NCBI RefSeq assembly: GCF_000968195.1
Contig: NZ_FO704550.1
Location: 3,534,001-3,598,000 of the forward strand
DNA from: Xenorhabdus doucetiae
GTDB taxonomy: Bacteria; Pseudomonadota; Gammaproteobacteria; Enterobacterales; Enterobacteriaceae
Reading direction: 5' to 3'
DNA length: 64,000 bases
Made by a program: the position numbers and the translations under genes
The notes under the pieces: model-generated
Seen by the model: only the letters and a program-made list of their open reading frames with translations
What the model was told of the DNA's origin: nothing
Database searches by the model: none
Part shown: positions 43,838 to 53,583 of the stretch, piece by piece
Numbering within the stretch: position 1 is the first letter of the stretch
Layout: every line of letters begins with the position of its first letter

Positions 43838-44995
43838 ATGAGACGCTTATTATCACACTGTTTTTTTCTCAGTTTCGGCCTGTTAGCCTCTGCATGTACG
43901 CCAAATGATCCTTGCAAAATAGATGAACAATCATTTTCTGTTTGCCTAAAATTAGCCACAGAAGGTGATACTACGGCGCAATATAAAACGGGCAGACTGT
44001 ATGAGAAAGGATTAGGTATCCAACAAGACTACAGAGAAGCTATCAAATGGTATACCCAAGCAGCTAAACAAGGGAATACAAATGCTCAATCTTTCCTTGC
44101 ATCTCTTTATAATCACGGCTTAGGTATACAACAAAACTATCAAGAAGCAGTGGTTTGGTATACCAAAGCAGCTAAACAAGGAAATGCCTATTCACAGGCG
44201 TCCCTTTGCTATCTCTATATAACAGGGAAAGGTGTAACACAAGATTATCAAGAAGCATTAAAATGGTGCACTAAAGCCGCTCGACAAAGAGTGGATTCTG
44301 CGCAAGCCAATATGGGATACCTCTATTTTAATGGATTAAGCGTAGAGCAAAATTATAAGGAAGCCATCAAATGGTACACCAAAGCCGCTGAGCAGGGATA
44401 TATCCGCTCACAAAATAGACTTGGAGATATTTATAGTGAGGGACTAAGGGTACCTCAAAACTACTCCGAAGCTGTCAAATGGTATACCAAAGCGGCTGAA
44501 CAAGGGGACAGTAGTGCGCAGGCTAAACTAAGTCTTTTCTACGCTAAAGGGTTAGGTGTAGAACAAAATTATCAAACAGCGATCGAATGGAGTACACAAT
44601 CAGCCAATCAGGGGAATGCCGATGGGCAAAATATCTTAGGATTTCTCTACATGGAAGGCTTAGGCGTGACAAAAGATGGTTCCGTTGCGATGAAGTGGTT
44701 TTTGAAAGCCGCATCTCAAGGTTATCCTACGGCACAAAATAATGTTGGTCAGCTTTATTGGTATGGAAATGGTGTAAAAAAAGATCATCTCAAAGCGATG
44801 AAATGGTTTCTTAAAGCGGCAGCTCAAAATGATGGTTATGCCCAGAGAAATTTGGCAATGATTTATGAACTTGGTCAAGTTGTACCGCAAGATTATGCAA
44901 AAGCACTCGAATTGTACCAAAAAGCTGCTGATAAAGGCGTTGATAATCTGGAAATGAAAGTAAAGGAATTAAAAGAGAAACTTAATCGTTCATGA
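43838..44995 (+). CDS. Sel1-repeat lipoprotein B (paralogue of A)
   Basis: A 385-aa lipoprotein with lipobox LASAC and the same head as protein A (TPNDPCKIDEQSFSVCLKL), followed by nine Sel1-like repeats, without the short degenerate unit seen in A. It looks like a tandem duplicate with loss or gain of repeat units. The last repeat (AQRNLAMIYELGQVVPQDY) is close to the last repeat of A, so the two ends are conserved and the number of internal repeats differs. The gene is 33 bases after A with AAGGA upstream of the ATG. Confidence 0.87.
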   Translation: MRRLLSHCFFLSFGLLASACTPNDPCKIDEQSFSVCLKLATEGDTTAQYKTGRLYEKGLGIQQDYREAIKWYTQAAKQGNTNAQSFLASLYNHGLGIQQNYQEAVVWYTKAAKQGNAYSQASLCYLYITGKGVTQDYQEALKWCTKAARQRVDSAQANMGYLYFNGLSVEQNYKEAIKWYTKAAEQGYIRSQNRLGDIYSEGLRVPQNYSEAVKWYTKAAEQGDSSAQAKLSLFYAKGLGVEQNYQTAIEWSTQSANQGNADGQNILGFLYMEGLGVTKDGSVAMKWFLKAASQGYPTAQNNVGQLYWYGNGVKKDHLKAMKWFLKAAAQNDGYAQRNLAMIYELGQVVPQDYAKALELYQKAADKGVDNLEMKVKELKEKLNRS

Positions 44996-45049
44996 ACACC
45001 CTATTTACAAATTTATAATAATCACAATCTTATAAAATAAGTTTTCATC

Positions 45050-45120
45050 ATAGTGATACACTCAAAATTATGAAAATTCCTTACTCCTCGCGCTGCGAGG
45101 GGTAAGGAAATAGGCTACGA
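45050..45120 (+). repeat. Dispersed hairpin repeat, copy B
   Basis: Shares the layout of 17111-17180: ATAGTGATACACTCAA, a short spacer, the hairpin TACTCCTCGC-GCT-GCGAGGGGTA and a final CTACGA. It lies between convergent genes, where its hairpin may also end transcription. It differs from copy A in spacer and loop bases, so the copies are old or diverged. Confidence 0.6.
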
Positions 45121-45131
45121 TTTTAAAATCG

Positions 45132-46823
45132 TTATATATCACCCAACCCAATCTTCTTATAAACCACCAAATTCTCCCGATCCCGGTGTGCCCGGTGCCC
45201 ATGCCAATATAATTCCATCCCTTCAGGCGCTGGCGCTATCTCTTCGGATAAGACAATCAACCAATCACATTTTTCAGGCGCTTCAAACGTATTCTGTTGT
45301 TGATGCAGGACATGAGCAAAATAATAAAGCATCGGCGCTTCGGATTCGCCAATATTGTACGATGCCATACAGTGATGATCTTGATATACCCCCGCCAGCG
45401 TCTGTTTTAAATCAAGAAACGTTTCTTTATACCCTTTGGTGTAATCAATCCAGCCAACAAATAACGTAAAGACTAATCCCCAGACTGTAGCAATCCCCAA
45501 AACCCAATTTTGGGCAGCGCGTAAGGCCGGCGATTTAGCAAGGAGCCAGCTTTTCGCTATCCATATCGCCGTGATCAAGGCAGCAATAGCCACAATCAAT
45601 CCCGAGAAATTCATCTGATAACTCATTGGCAACCATCGGCTAAACGGCATTAACCAATGTTTATAATCAGTGGAAAGAGATAAAAAATAACAAATCCATA
45701 AAAAGATAATCAGCCCAGACCAAAATAGGGAAGAAAATATGGTGAAATATTTATAGATGATCTTAGGCAGTTTAATAAAGCTCTCTGTCGCCAAGATTGC
45801 CATTGGGGCAATAAAAGGCAGTAAATATAATGCACGGCCAGAGGCCGAGATTTGCAATAACACCACACCTAATACAACAAATGCAGCACAAAGGAAATAA
45901 TGTTCGTCTGACAGAATTTTAATTGGGTTCATCAAGATAAAGATAAAAGCCAATATTCCCGCTGGCAAGGCAAACAACAGCACGGCCTCAGGGATCATGG
46001 TCGGATTCCCCCTTGCGCCGAGATCTTCAACCGAAAAACCGAAAAAGCGACCGATATTGTTATCCCAAAGCCAGATTTTAAATAAATCAGGATGTTCAAT
46101 AAATAACATCACTGGCCACGGCAGGATGAAAACCAGTGCAATAATTCCTGATAATAACGCACTGAGCCAATATTGTTTGGTTCGGCACTGTTTCAGGAAA
46201 ACGGGTGCCAGAATAAGACAAATCCATAACAACCCAGGAATAAATACCCCTTTTGATAAAAGCGTTACCGCCGTACCCATGGTCAACCACAAACAGGAGT
46301 AAGCTGTTTTTTCGTTTTTGATTAATCCCAGTAAGCCATATAACCCGATCGTTGTGCCGGCCATCAATGAGGTATCCGTAAACATATCGTGGCTATGGCG
46401 AACCAGGCCGGGCGCACTGGCATACAAAGCAAAAGCTATCCATATTCGGCTGTCTGTAAAGTTTTTGATATCAAATACACGGCGAGCCAATAGAATAAAA
46501 AAGGAGAAATTGAACACTGAAAAAAATAAAGAGGCTGTTCTGGCTGCATCGTGCATTGGCAGCCAAGGCGATAGCAAATGAATAAATGACGTTGCTGTCC
46601 AATAATACAGGGGCGGCTTTTCCATAAAAGGTTGCCCCGCATTCATGGTGACCAACCAATTCCCGGTCTCATACATCGTGTGAATAATGCCAAAACTGTA
46701 ATTTTCATCTTGTTTCCATGGTGTATGTCCATAAACACCGGGTAACAAATACAGTAAGGTAAAAGCGAAAAATAAGAGTAAGGCTCTGATATCTGTTTGC
46801 GTCAGTTGATTGGGTTTATTCAT
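45132..46823 (-). CDS. Membrane glycosyltransferase of the ArnT/PMT (GT-83/GT-39) type
   Basis: A protein of 563 aa with about 11-12 hydrophobic helices and a soluble C-terminal domain (from ~465). The first periplasmic loop has the family's acidic and proline signature: PWKQDENYSFG and then MEKPPLYYW, resembling ArnT (LWQPDETRY, FEKPIAGYW). Such enzymes take sugar from undecaprenyl-phosphate donors and place it on lipid A or other envelope acceptors. ATG 46823 is chosen; the preceding TTG is possible. No arn genes are adjacent, so the donor and acceptor are unknown. Confidence 0.82.
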   Translation of the reverse strand: MNKPNQLTQTDIRALLLFFAFTLLYLLPGVYGHTPWKQDENYSFGIIHTMYETGNWLVTMNAGQPFMEKPPLYYWTATSFIHLLSPWLPMHDAARTASLFFSVFNFSFFILLARRVFDIKNFTDSRIWIAFALYASAPGLVRHSHDMFTDTSLMAGTTIGLYGLLGLIKNEKTAYSCLWLTMGTAVTLLSKGVFIPGLLWICLILAPVFLKQCRTKQYWLSALLSGIIALVFILPWPVMLFIEHPDLFKIWLWDNNIGRFFGFSVEDLGARGNPTMIPEAVLLFALPAGILAFIFILMNPIKILSDEHYFLCAAFVVLGVVLLQISASGRALYLLPFIAPMAILATESFIKLPKIIYKYFTIFSSLFWSGLIIFLWICYFLSLSTDYKHWLMPFSRWLPMSYQMNFSGLIVAIAALITAIWIAKSWLLAKSPALRAAQNWVLGIATVWGLVFTLFVGWIDYTKGYKETFLDLKQTLAGVYQDHHCMASYNIGESEAPMLYYFAHVLHQQQNTFEAPEKCDWLIVLSEEIAPAPEGMELYWHGHRAHRDRENLVVYKKIGLGDI

Positions 46824-47231
46824 CAATATTTACCAGATTCAATTAATGTTTTATTTTTTCAGTAAAAAACGTTGGAATGTTACCCAATTAATCATAGTAA
46901 CAAAAGGTAAATAAAACAGCCTGTTTAAATCACATTTCAAAATGAAAAGATTACAAACATTCACTATTATGAAAACCTATTTAATTAGATGAGAAAAAAT
47001 AAGTCATCTCTCTGATAATTTAAAGTAGTTAATATCTCTCTGGTAAAAATAAATTCATTATAAATACTCTTTTTATTAATTAATAAAATAATAAATCACA
47101 ATAACTATAAAAACGTATTCCCCTGTCAAATTCCCAGCAAAAAACACTGTATAAATAACCATAATTAATGCTATGATTGAAATGGCCTCCGTGAAATGAA
47201 ATAGGGTTTATTTCTCACAAGATAAAATATT
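46824..47231. other. AT-rich divergent intergenic region before polB
   Basis: About 400 bases with no open gene, holding the promoters of the glycosyltransferase (minus) and polB (plus). CTGTATAAATAACCAT at 47147-47162 resembles one half of a LexA site, and E. coli polB is LexA-controlled, but the right half does not match, so SOS control is unproven. Nothing else was recognised. Confidence 0.35.
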
Positions 47232-49580
47232 ATGCAGATAAATCACGTTGAACAAGGTTTTATCCTGACCCGCCATTGGAAAGAGACACCATTAGGTATC
47301 GAGTTGGTGTATTGGCTGGCGACGGAGGCGGGTGCACGCCGTATTACGATCCCGCACCAAAAAGCGGTGGCCTTTATTCCTCAACACGATCTGCCTAAAG
47401 CAGAACCTTTACTCACCCAAGAGCGGGGCTGCGAACTGAAAGCTTTGCCATTGAAAGATTTTAGTCGCCAACCGGTCTCTGCCTTATATTGCCTGCAATA
47501 TCGCCAGTTACAACAACTGGAAAAAGTGTTTAAAGAGCAAGATATCCCGCTCTATGAAACCGATATTCGTCCCCCCGATAGGTTTATGATGGAGCGCTTT
47601 ATTACTGCTCCCGTTTGGTTCAGCCAGAAACCCAACGGCAGTTATCAAATGAAACCTAATCCCGCTTATCGGCCACATTTGAAATGGGTGTCACTGGATA
47701 TCGAAACCAGCCAACATGGGGAGCTGTATTCTATTGGCTTGGCCGGATGCGGTGAGAAAACGGTATTTATGTTGGGAGCAGCAAAGGATAACCGACAGGA
47801 TCTCGGTTTCAAACTGGAGTATGTTGCCAGTCGTCCGCTGATGCTGGAAAAACTCAATGAGTGGCTGGCTGATTATGATCCTGATGCCATTATTGGCTGG
47901 AATCTGGTTCAGTTCGATTTGCGGGTGTTGCAGCAACATGCTGAACGCTATCACGTGCCGTTAAAATTCGGGCGCAATCAGGCGGTACTCGAATGGCGGG
48001 AACACGGTTTTAAACCAGGGCACTTTTTCGCTTCGGCAGAAGGTCGTCTGATCATTGATGGTATTGATGCCCTGAAAACCGCCACGTGGAATTTTCCCTC
48101 TTTCAGTCTTGAGTACGTCGCGCGCGAACTGTTAGGGGAAGGGAAAGCCGTCGATAATCCTTATGATCGCATGGATGAGATCAATCGTCGCTTTCAAGAA
48201 GATAAGCCCGCCCTCGCCCGCTATAATTTGCAGGATTGCCTTCTGGTCAATCGTATTTTTGAGAAGACGGATTTGATGGCTTTCCTGTTGGAGCGCGCCA
48301 CGGTAACAGGATTGGCGGTGGATCGCAGCGGAGGATCTGTCGCGGCATTCACCCATCTTTATCTGCCAAGAATGCACCGTATTGGTTATGTGGCTCCCGT
48401 TCTGCCAACGTATTTCGATGACAATAGCCCCGGTGGCTTCGTGATGGATTCGTTCCCCGGATTATACGATTCGGTGTTGGTGCTGGATTACAAAAGCCTC
48501 TATCCTTCGATTATTCGCACGTTTTTAATTGATCCGGTCGGGCTGGTTGAGGGTCTCGCCAACCCTGATAGCCAACAGGCCGTGCCCGGTTTTCGTCAGG
48601 CATTTTTCTCCCGCACACAGCACTGTTTGCCGGATATTGTCACCCAAATCTGGCATGAACGTGAAAAGGCCAAAAAGCAACAGAATGCGCCGCTTTCCCA
48701 AGCGCTGAAAATTATTATGAATGCGTTTTATGGTGTACTTGGCGCTTCCGGCTGCCATTTTTTTGATCCTCGCCTGACATCATCCATTACGCTGCGTGGT
48801 CACAAAATCATGCACCAAACCCGTGAGTTAATCGAATCACAAGGCTATCAGGTGATTTATGGTGATACGGATTCCACTTTTGTCTGGCTAAAACAACCTC
48901 ATTCCGAGGAGGAAGCCTGCCAAATCGGGCATTCCCTGACACAATTTGTCAACCAATGGTGGCGGGATCACCTTAAGGCTGAATTCAATCTTGAAAGTGT
49001 GCTGGAGCTGGAGTTTGAAACTCACTATCGGCGTTTCCTGATGCCAACGGTACGCGGCGCAGAGCAAGGCAGTAAAAAACGTTATGCCGGGTTAAGCGGT
49101 GATAAGGTGATTTTCAAGGGGCTGGAAACGGTCAGGAGTGACTGGACGCCGCTGGCACAAATATTCCAGAAAGAGCTGTATAGCCTGATTTTTCATCAAC
49201 AACCGCATCAGCATTATATTCGGCAATATATCGCCAAAACACTGGCAGGTGAGTTTGATGATCGTTTGGTGTACCGTAAGCGATTACGCCGCAAGTTGTC
49301 TGATTATCAGCGTAATGTGCCGCCCCATGTGCGGGCAGCACGTTTGGCGGATGAATATAATCAACAGCATCATCGTCCGTTACAGTATCAAAATGGCGGT
49401 TGGATCAACTACGTCATGACCCAAGCAGGCCCTGAACCCTTAGAGAATCCAACCTCGGCACCCGATTATGAACACTATATCAACAAGCAATTGAAACCGA
49501 TTGCCGATGCCATCCTGCCATTTATTCAGGACGACTTTATGCCCCTGCTGACCGGGCAAATGAACATCTCTTTCGAATAA
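47232..49580 (+). CDS. polB: DNA polymerase II
   Basis: A family B polymerase of 782 aa (783 in E. coli). The 3'-5' exonuclease domain has WVSLDIETSQHGELY and the second acidic motif around WNLVQFDLRV. Polymerase motif A is DYKSLYPSIIRTFLIDP, motif B is KIIMNAFYGVLGASG and motif C is IYGDTDSTFVW. Pol II restarts stalled forks and bypasses lesions. It is followed by rapA, as in E. coli. Confidence 0.97.
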   Translation: MQINHVEQGFILTRHWKETPLGIELVYWLATEAGARRITIPHQKAVAFIPQHDLPKAEPLLTQERGCELKALPLKDFSRQPVSALYCLQYRQLQQLEKVFKEQDIPLYETDIRPPDRFMMERFITAPVWFSQKPNGSYQMKPNPAYRPHLKWVSLDIETSQHGELYSIGLAGCGEKTVFMLGAAKDNRQDLGFKLEYVASRPLMLEKLNEWLADYDPDAIIGWNLVQFDLRVLQQHAERYHVPLKFGRNQAVLEWREHGFKPGHFFASAEGRLIIDGIDALKTATWNFPSFSLEYVARELLGEGKAVDNPYDRMDEINRRFQEDKPALARYNLQDCLLVNRIFEKTDLMAFLLERATVTGLAVDRSGGSVAAFTHLYLPRMHRIGYVAPVLPTYFDDNSPGGFVMDSFPGLYDSVLVLDYKSLYPSIIRTFLIDPVGLVEGLANPDSQQAVPGFRQAFFSRTQHCLPDIVTQIWHEREKAKKQQNAPLSQALKIIMNAFYGVLGASGCHFFDPRLTSSITLRGHKIMHQTRELIESQGYQVIYGDTDSTFVWLKQPHSEEEACQIGHSLTQFVNQWWRDHLKAEFNLESVLELEFETHYRRFLMPTVRGAEQGSKKRYAGLSGDKVIFKGLETVRSDWTPLAQIFQKELYSLIFHQQPHQHYIRQYIAKTLAGEFDDRLVYRKRLRRKLSDYQRNVPPHVRAARLADEYNQQHHRPLQYQNGGWINYVMTQAGPEPLENPTSAPDYEHYINKQLKPIADAILPFIQDDFMPLLTGQMNISFE

Positions 49581-49754
49581 TGGATATTTTTGCAGGTGAC
49601 GGCTTGCCCGGCTTCAATTAACATAGCGCCCCTCCAATGGGCAACTGCACTTTTGTGATCCCGTTATCAAAACCTATAACAATCGATATCCAACAAAAGC
49701 AGCCATCCTGCAACCATAAATAATATTGTCTAACAGAAAACTGAGCCAAAATTT

Positions 49755-52664
49755 ATGCCATTTACTCTTGGTCAACGCTGGATAAGCGATACAGAAAGCG
49801 AACTTGGATTAGGAACCGTCGTGGCGCTTGATGCGCGCATGGTGACGTTACTTTTCCCTGCCAGCGGAGAAAACCGCCTTTACGCACGCAATGACTCCCC
49901 CATCACCCGCGTTATGTTTAATGTGGACGATACCGTGACCAGTCACGAAGGCTGGAAACTCAAGATCAATGATGTCCAACTCGATAATGGCCTGTTGACC
50001 TATGTGGGTACGCGTCTGGATACGGAAGAAGAAAACATCTGCTTGCGGGAAGTTTTTCTGGATAGCAAGCTGACATTTAACAAGCCACAGGATCGCCTGT
50101 TTGCCGGTCAAATTGACCGCATGGATCGCTTTGCCTTGCGTTTTCGCGCCCGTAAACACCTAAGCGAGCAGTCCCGTCTGGCCGAAAGTGGGCTGCGCGG
50201 TATTCGTGCCAGTTTGATCCCTCATCAGCTACACATTGCCAATGAGGTAGGCAAGCGTCACGCACCGCGTGTATTACTGGCGGATGAAGTTGGTCTGGGC
50301 AAGACCATTGAAGCCGGTATGATTATCCATCAGCAATTGATGGCCGGGCGTGCCGAACGTGTGTTGGTCATTGTGCCGGACAGCCTGCAACACCAGTGGC
50401 TGGTCGAAATGCTGCGCCGTTTCAATCTGCGTTTTTCCCTGTTTGATGATAGCCGATACAGCGAAGCGCTGCATGACAGCGATAATCCGTTTGAAACTGA
50501 ACAGTTGATTATCTGTTCGCTGGATTTTGTTCGCCGCAATAAGCAGCGTTTTGAACTGCTGCTGGAAGCCAGTTGGGATTTAATGGTGGTGGATGAAGCG
50601 CACCATCTGGCCTGGAGCGAAAATTCCCCCAGCCGCGAATATCAGGCTATCGAACAATTGGCAGAGCAAATCCCGTCGGTCTTACTGTTAACGGCAACCC
50701 CGGAGCAGTTGGGGCAAGAGAGTCACTTTGCCCGCCTGCGCCTGCTGGACCCGAATCGTTTCCACGATTATCAGGCGTTCATTGATGAGCAACAGAAATA
50801 CCGCCCGGTCGCGGATGCGGTGACATTACTGTTGTCCAGTGAATCCCTGAATAATGACCAGCAAAATGCCATCGTCGAATTGATCAGCGAGCAGGATATT
50901 GAACCGCTGCTGAAAGCCGCCAACAGCCATCAGGATGAAGAGAGCGAAAACGCGCGCCGCGAACTGATCACCATGCTGATGGATCGCCACGGCACCAGCC
51001 GACTGCTGTTCCGTAATACCCGTGGTGGTGTGAAAGGCTTTCCGCATCGTGAATTGCACGAGATCAAATTACCTTTGCCGGCTCAATATCAGACGGCGAT
51101 CAAGGTTTCTGAAATCATGGGGGCCAAAAAGTCGGTGGAGGCTCGCGCCAAAGATATGCTCTATCCTGAACGGATTTATCAGGAATTCGAAGGGGAAAAC
51201 GCCACCTGGTGGAATTTCGATCCCCGCGTAGAATGGCTGATGGGTTTCTTGATGGCAAATCGCGACGAAAAAGTGCTGGTGATCTGTGCCAAAGCAGAAA
51301 CGGCGCTGCAACTGGAGCAAGTGTTGCGTGAACGCGAAGGCATCCGCAGTGCGGTGTTCCACGAAGGCCTGTCCTTGCTGGAACGTGACCGTGCCGCCGC
51401 TTACTTTGCTTCCCAAGAAGAGGGCGCGCAAGTGCTGCTCTGTTCTGAAATTGGCTCAGAAGGGCGTAACTTCCAGTTTGCCAATCAGCTTGTCATGTTT
51501 GATTTACCCTTCAATCCTGATTTGCTGGAACAGCGTATCGGTCGTCTGGATCGTATTGGCCAAAACCGCGATATCAAAATCAGTGTGCCTTATCTGGAAA
51601 ATACAGCGCAATCCATTCTCCTGCGCTGGTATCACGAAGGTCTGGACGCTTTTGAGCACACCTGTCCAACCGGCCGTTCCATCTATGACAAATATTATGA
51701 AACGCTGGTGAATTTCCTCGCCAAGCCAAATGAGCAAACGGGCTTCAATGAATTTATTGCACAATGTCGCGAGCATCATGAGAAGCTGAAACAGCAACTG
51801 GAACAGGGACGTGACCGTCTGCTGGAGATGAACTCCAACGGCGGCGAGCAAGGCCAGAAACTGGCAGAGAAAATTGCAGCGCAAGATAAAGATACCGATC
51901 TGGTGAATTTTGCCCTGAATCTGTTTGATATCATCGGCATCAATCAGGAAGATCGCTGCGACAATATTATTGCCCTGCATCCCTCCGATCATATGCTGGT
52001 GCCGGATTTCCCCGGCTTACCCCAAGATGGCTGCTCGATTACGTTTGACCGTGAAAAAGCCCTGTCCCGCGAAGATACTCAGTTCCTGAGCTGGGAACAC
52101 CCCATCATTCGCAACGGGCTGGATTTAATCCTGTCAGGCGATACCGGCAGTTGTGCGGTTTCCATCCTGAAAAACAAGGCACTGCCGGTCGGTACGCTGT
52201 TGGTTGAGTTGATTTACGTTGTGGAAGCTCAAGCGCCGAAGCACCTGCAATTGACCCGTTTCTTGCCGCCAACACCTGTGCGCCTCCTGCTGGATCTGAA
52301 AGGCACCAATCTGGCGCCTCAGGTTGAGTTTGAAAGCTTCAACCGTCAGCTCAATGCCATCAACCGCCATAACGCCAGCAAGCTGGTGAATGCAGTACAG
52401 AAAGAGGTTCATGCGATTTTGCAACAATCTGAACCGCTGGTTGAAGCACAAGCACATGGGTTGATCGCGAAGGCGAAGAAAGAAGCGGATGAAGCGCTGT
52501 TGACCGAATTGTCACGCATGGAAGCCCTGAAAGCGGTTAACCCGAATATCCGTGATGATGAGCTGGAGGCGATTAAATCTGAGCATAAACATCTGCTGCT
52601 CAATCTTGATCAGGCAAACTGGCGTCTGGATGCGATTCGTTTGGTGGTGGTTTCTCATCAGTAA
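49755..52664 (+). CDS. rapA: RNA polymerase-associated SWI2/SNF2 ATPase RapA
   Basis: A protein of 969 aa (968 in E. coli). N-terminal Tudor-like domains come before the helicase core with ADEVGLGKTIEAGM (motif I), VVDEAHHLAW (DEAH, motif II), LLTATPEQLGQ (III) and EQRIGRLDRIGQ (VI). RapA recycles stalled RNA polymerase after termination. The C-terminal part matches the family to the end (ANWRLDAIRLVVVSHQ). It lies between polB and rluA as in other enterobacteria. Confidence 0.97.
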   Translation: MPFTLGQRWISDTESELGLGTVVALDARMVTLLFPASGENRLYARNDSPITRVMFNVDDTVTSHEGWKLKINDVQLDNGLLTYVGTRLDTEEENICLREVFLDSKLTFNKPQDRLFAGQIDRMDRFALRFRARKHLSEQSRLAESGLRGIRASLIPHQLHIANEVGKRHAPRVLLADEVGLGKTIEAGMIIHQQLMAGRAERVLVIVPDSLQHQWLVEMLRRFNLRFSLFDDSRYSEALHDSDNPFETEQLIICSLDFVRRNKQRFELLLEASWDLMVVDEAHHLAWSENSPSREYQAIEQLAEQIPSVLLLTATPEQLGQESHFARLRLLDPNRFHDYQAFIDEQQKYRPVADAVTLLLSSESLNNDQQNAIVELISEQDIEPLLKAANSHQDEESENARRELITMLMDRHGTSRLLFRNTRGGVKGFPHRELHEIKLPLPAQYQTAIKVSEIMGAKKSVEARAKDMLYPERIYQEFEGENATWWNFDPRVEWLMGFLMANRDEKVLVICAKAETALQLEQVLREREGIRSAVFHEGLSLLERDRAAAYFASQEEGAQVLLCSEIGSEGRNFQFANQLVMFDLPFNPDLLEQRIGRLDRIGQNRDIKISVPYLENTAQSILLRWYHEGLDAFEHTCPTGRSIYDKYYETLVNFLAKPNEQTGFNEFIAQCREHHEKLKQQLEQGRDRLLEMNSNGGEQGQKLAEKIAAQDKDTDLVNFALNLFDIIGINQEDRCDNIIALHPSDHMLVPDFPGLPQDGCSITFDREKALSREDTQFLSWEHPIIRNGLDLILSGDTGSCAVSILKNKALPVGTLLVELIYVVEAQAPKHLQLTRFLPPTPVRLLLDLKGTNLAPQVEFESFNRQLNAINRHNASKLVNAVQKEVHAILQQSEPLVEAQAHGLIAKAKKEADEALLTELSRMEALKAVNPNIRDDELEAIKSEHKHLLLNLDQANWRLDAIRLVVVSHQ

Positions 52665-52691
52665 GAAAACAAAGGCGATTAGCTAACAGTA

Positions 52692-52730
52692 AACTCAGGG
52701 GCATCCTCGACAACATGCCCCTGAGTTTTA
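52692..52730 (+). terminator. rapA terminator
   Basis: AACTCAGGGGCAT and ATGCCCCTGAGTT form a perfect 13-bp stem over a 10-base loop, followed by TTTTA. It starts 28 bases after the rapA stop codon. Its T tail is the start of a short tandem repeat array. Confidence 0.88.
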
Positions 52731-52772
52731 TCTCACATGCGTTTTATCTCACATATGTTTTATCTCACATAG
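52725..52772 (+). repeat. Three 16-bp tandem repeats between rapA and rluA
   Basis: Three adjacent units beginning GTTTTATCTCACAT (52725, 52741, 52757) differ only in their last two bases. The first overlaps the tail of the rapA terminator. A further less regular repetition of CGATTATTT and TTTTTCGACCC follows up to the rluA start. Confidence 0.85.
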
Positions 52773-52873
52773 TCAGCCATATCCTGATAGAATGCGCCCC
52801 GTCATTTTTTCGACCCGATTATTTCCCAACTCGATTATTTTCCAAACCCATTTTTCGACCCATTGGAGCCACT

Positions 52874-53527
52874 ATGCTGGAGTCTTATCTTCCCCCGACC
52901 GATCCTTGGTTACATGTGTTGTATCAGGATGAGCACATTATGGTTGTCAATAAACCCAGTGGCTTACTTTCTGTGCCGGGGAGAGCAGAGGAGCACAAGG
53001 ACAGTATTATGACGCGGATACAAGCGGAATTTCCCTGCGCTGAATCTGTCCATCGATTGGATATGGCGACCAGCGGGATTATGGTTGTCGCGCTGACTAA
53101 GGCCGCCGAGCGTGAGTTAAAACGTCAGTTCCGTGAGCGTGAGCCGAAAAAAGTCTATATCGCGCGGGTATGGGGAAAGATGGCGCAGGAAAAAGGGTTG
53201 GTGGACCTGCCCCTGATCTGTGACTGGCCGAATCGCCCGAAACAGAAAGTCTGTTTTGAAACAGGTAAGTCAGCACAAACTGAATATCAGGTTCTGGCGT
53301 ATGAAGCGCAGGCAACGCGGGTCAGGCTGGCGCCGATCACCGGGCGTTCCCATCAGCTTCGCGTGCATATGCTGGCACTGGGCCATCCGATTCTGGGCGA
53401 TAAGTTCTATGCGCATACGCAGGCAAGGGAACTGGCACCTCGCCTGCAATTGCATGCCCAAGCGCTGTTCATCACCCACCCTGCTTATGGCACGCCAATA
53501 CATTTTGAGTGCCCGGCTGATTTTTAA
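52874..53527 (+). CDS. rluA: Dual-specificity rRNA/tRNA pseudouridine synthase RluA
   Basis: A protein of 217 aa (219 in E. coli) when started at ATG 52874, where homology begins (MLESYLPPTDPWL). The RluA-type catalytic motif is HRLDMATSGIMVV with the nucleophilic Asp. It isomerises U746 of 23S rRNA and U32 of several tRNAs. A longer frame back to 52715 runs through the intergenic repeats and is rejected. A plausible weak ribosome binding site, TTGGAG, precedes the ATG. Confidence 0.95.
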   Translation: MLESYLPPTDPWLHVLYQDEHIMVVNKPSGLLSVPGRAEEHKDSIMTRIQAEFPCAESVHRLDMATSGIMVVALTKAAERELKRQFREREPKKVYIARVWGKMAQEKGLVDLPLICDWPNRPKQKVCFETGKSAQTEYQVLAYEAQATRVRLAPITGRSHQLRVHMLALGHPILGDKFYAHTQARELAPRLQLHAQALFITHPAYGTPIHFECPADF

Positions 53528-53583
53528 CGAATACGCTTGTTTTAATGAATATGATTGTTTTGACGAATAAATAACTACAGGCG

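Noticed and set aside
42600..44950. Regular repeats as a possible CRISPR array
   Set aside because: The repeats have a 108-bp period and encode 36-residue Sel1 units in an open frame; there are no conserved repeats with unique spacers.
47147..47162. LexA box upstream of polB
   Set aside because: CTGTATAAATAACCAT has the left half CTGT, but the right half is CCAT rather than ACAG, so SOS control is not supported by sequence alone.
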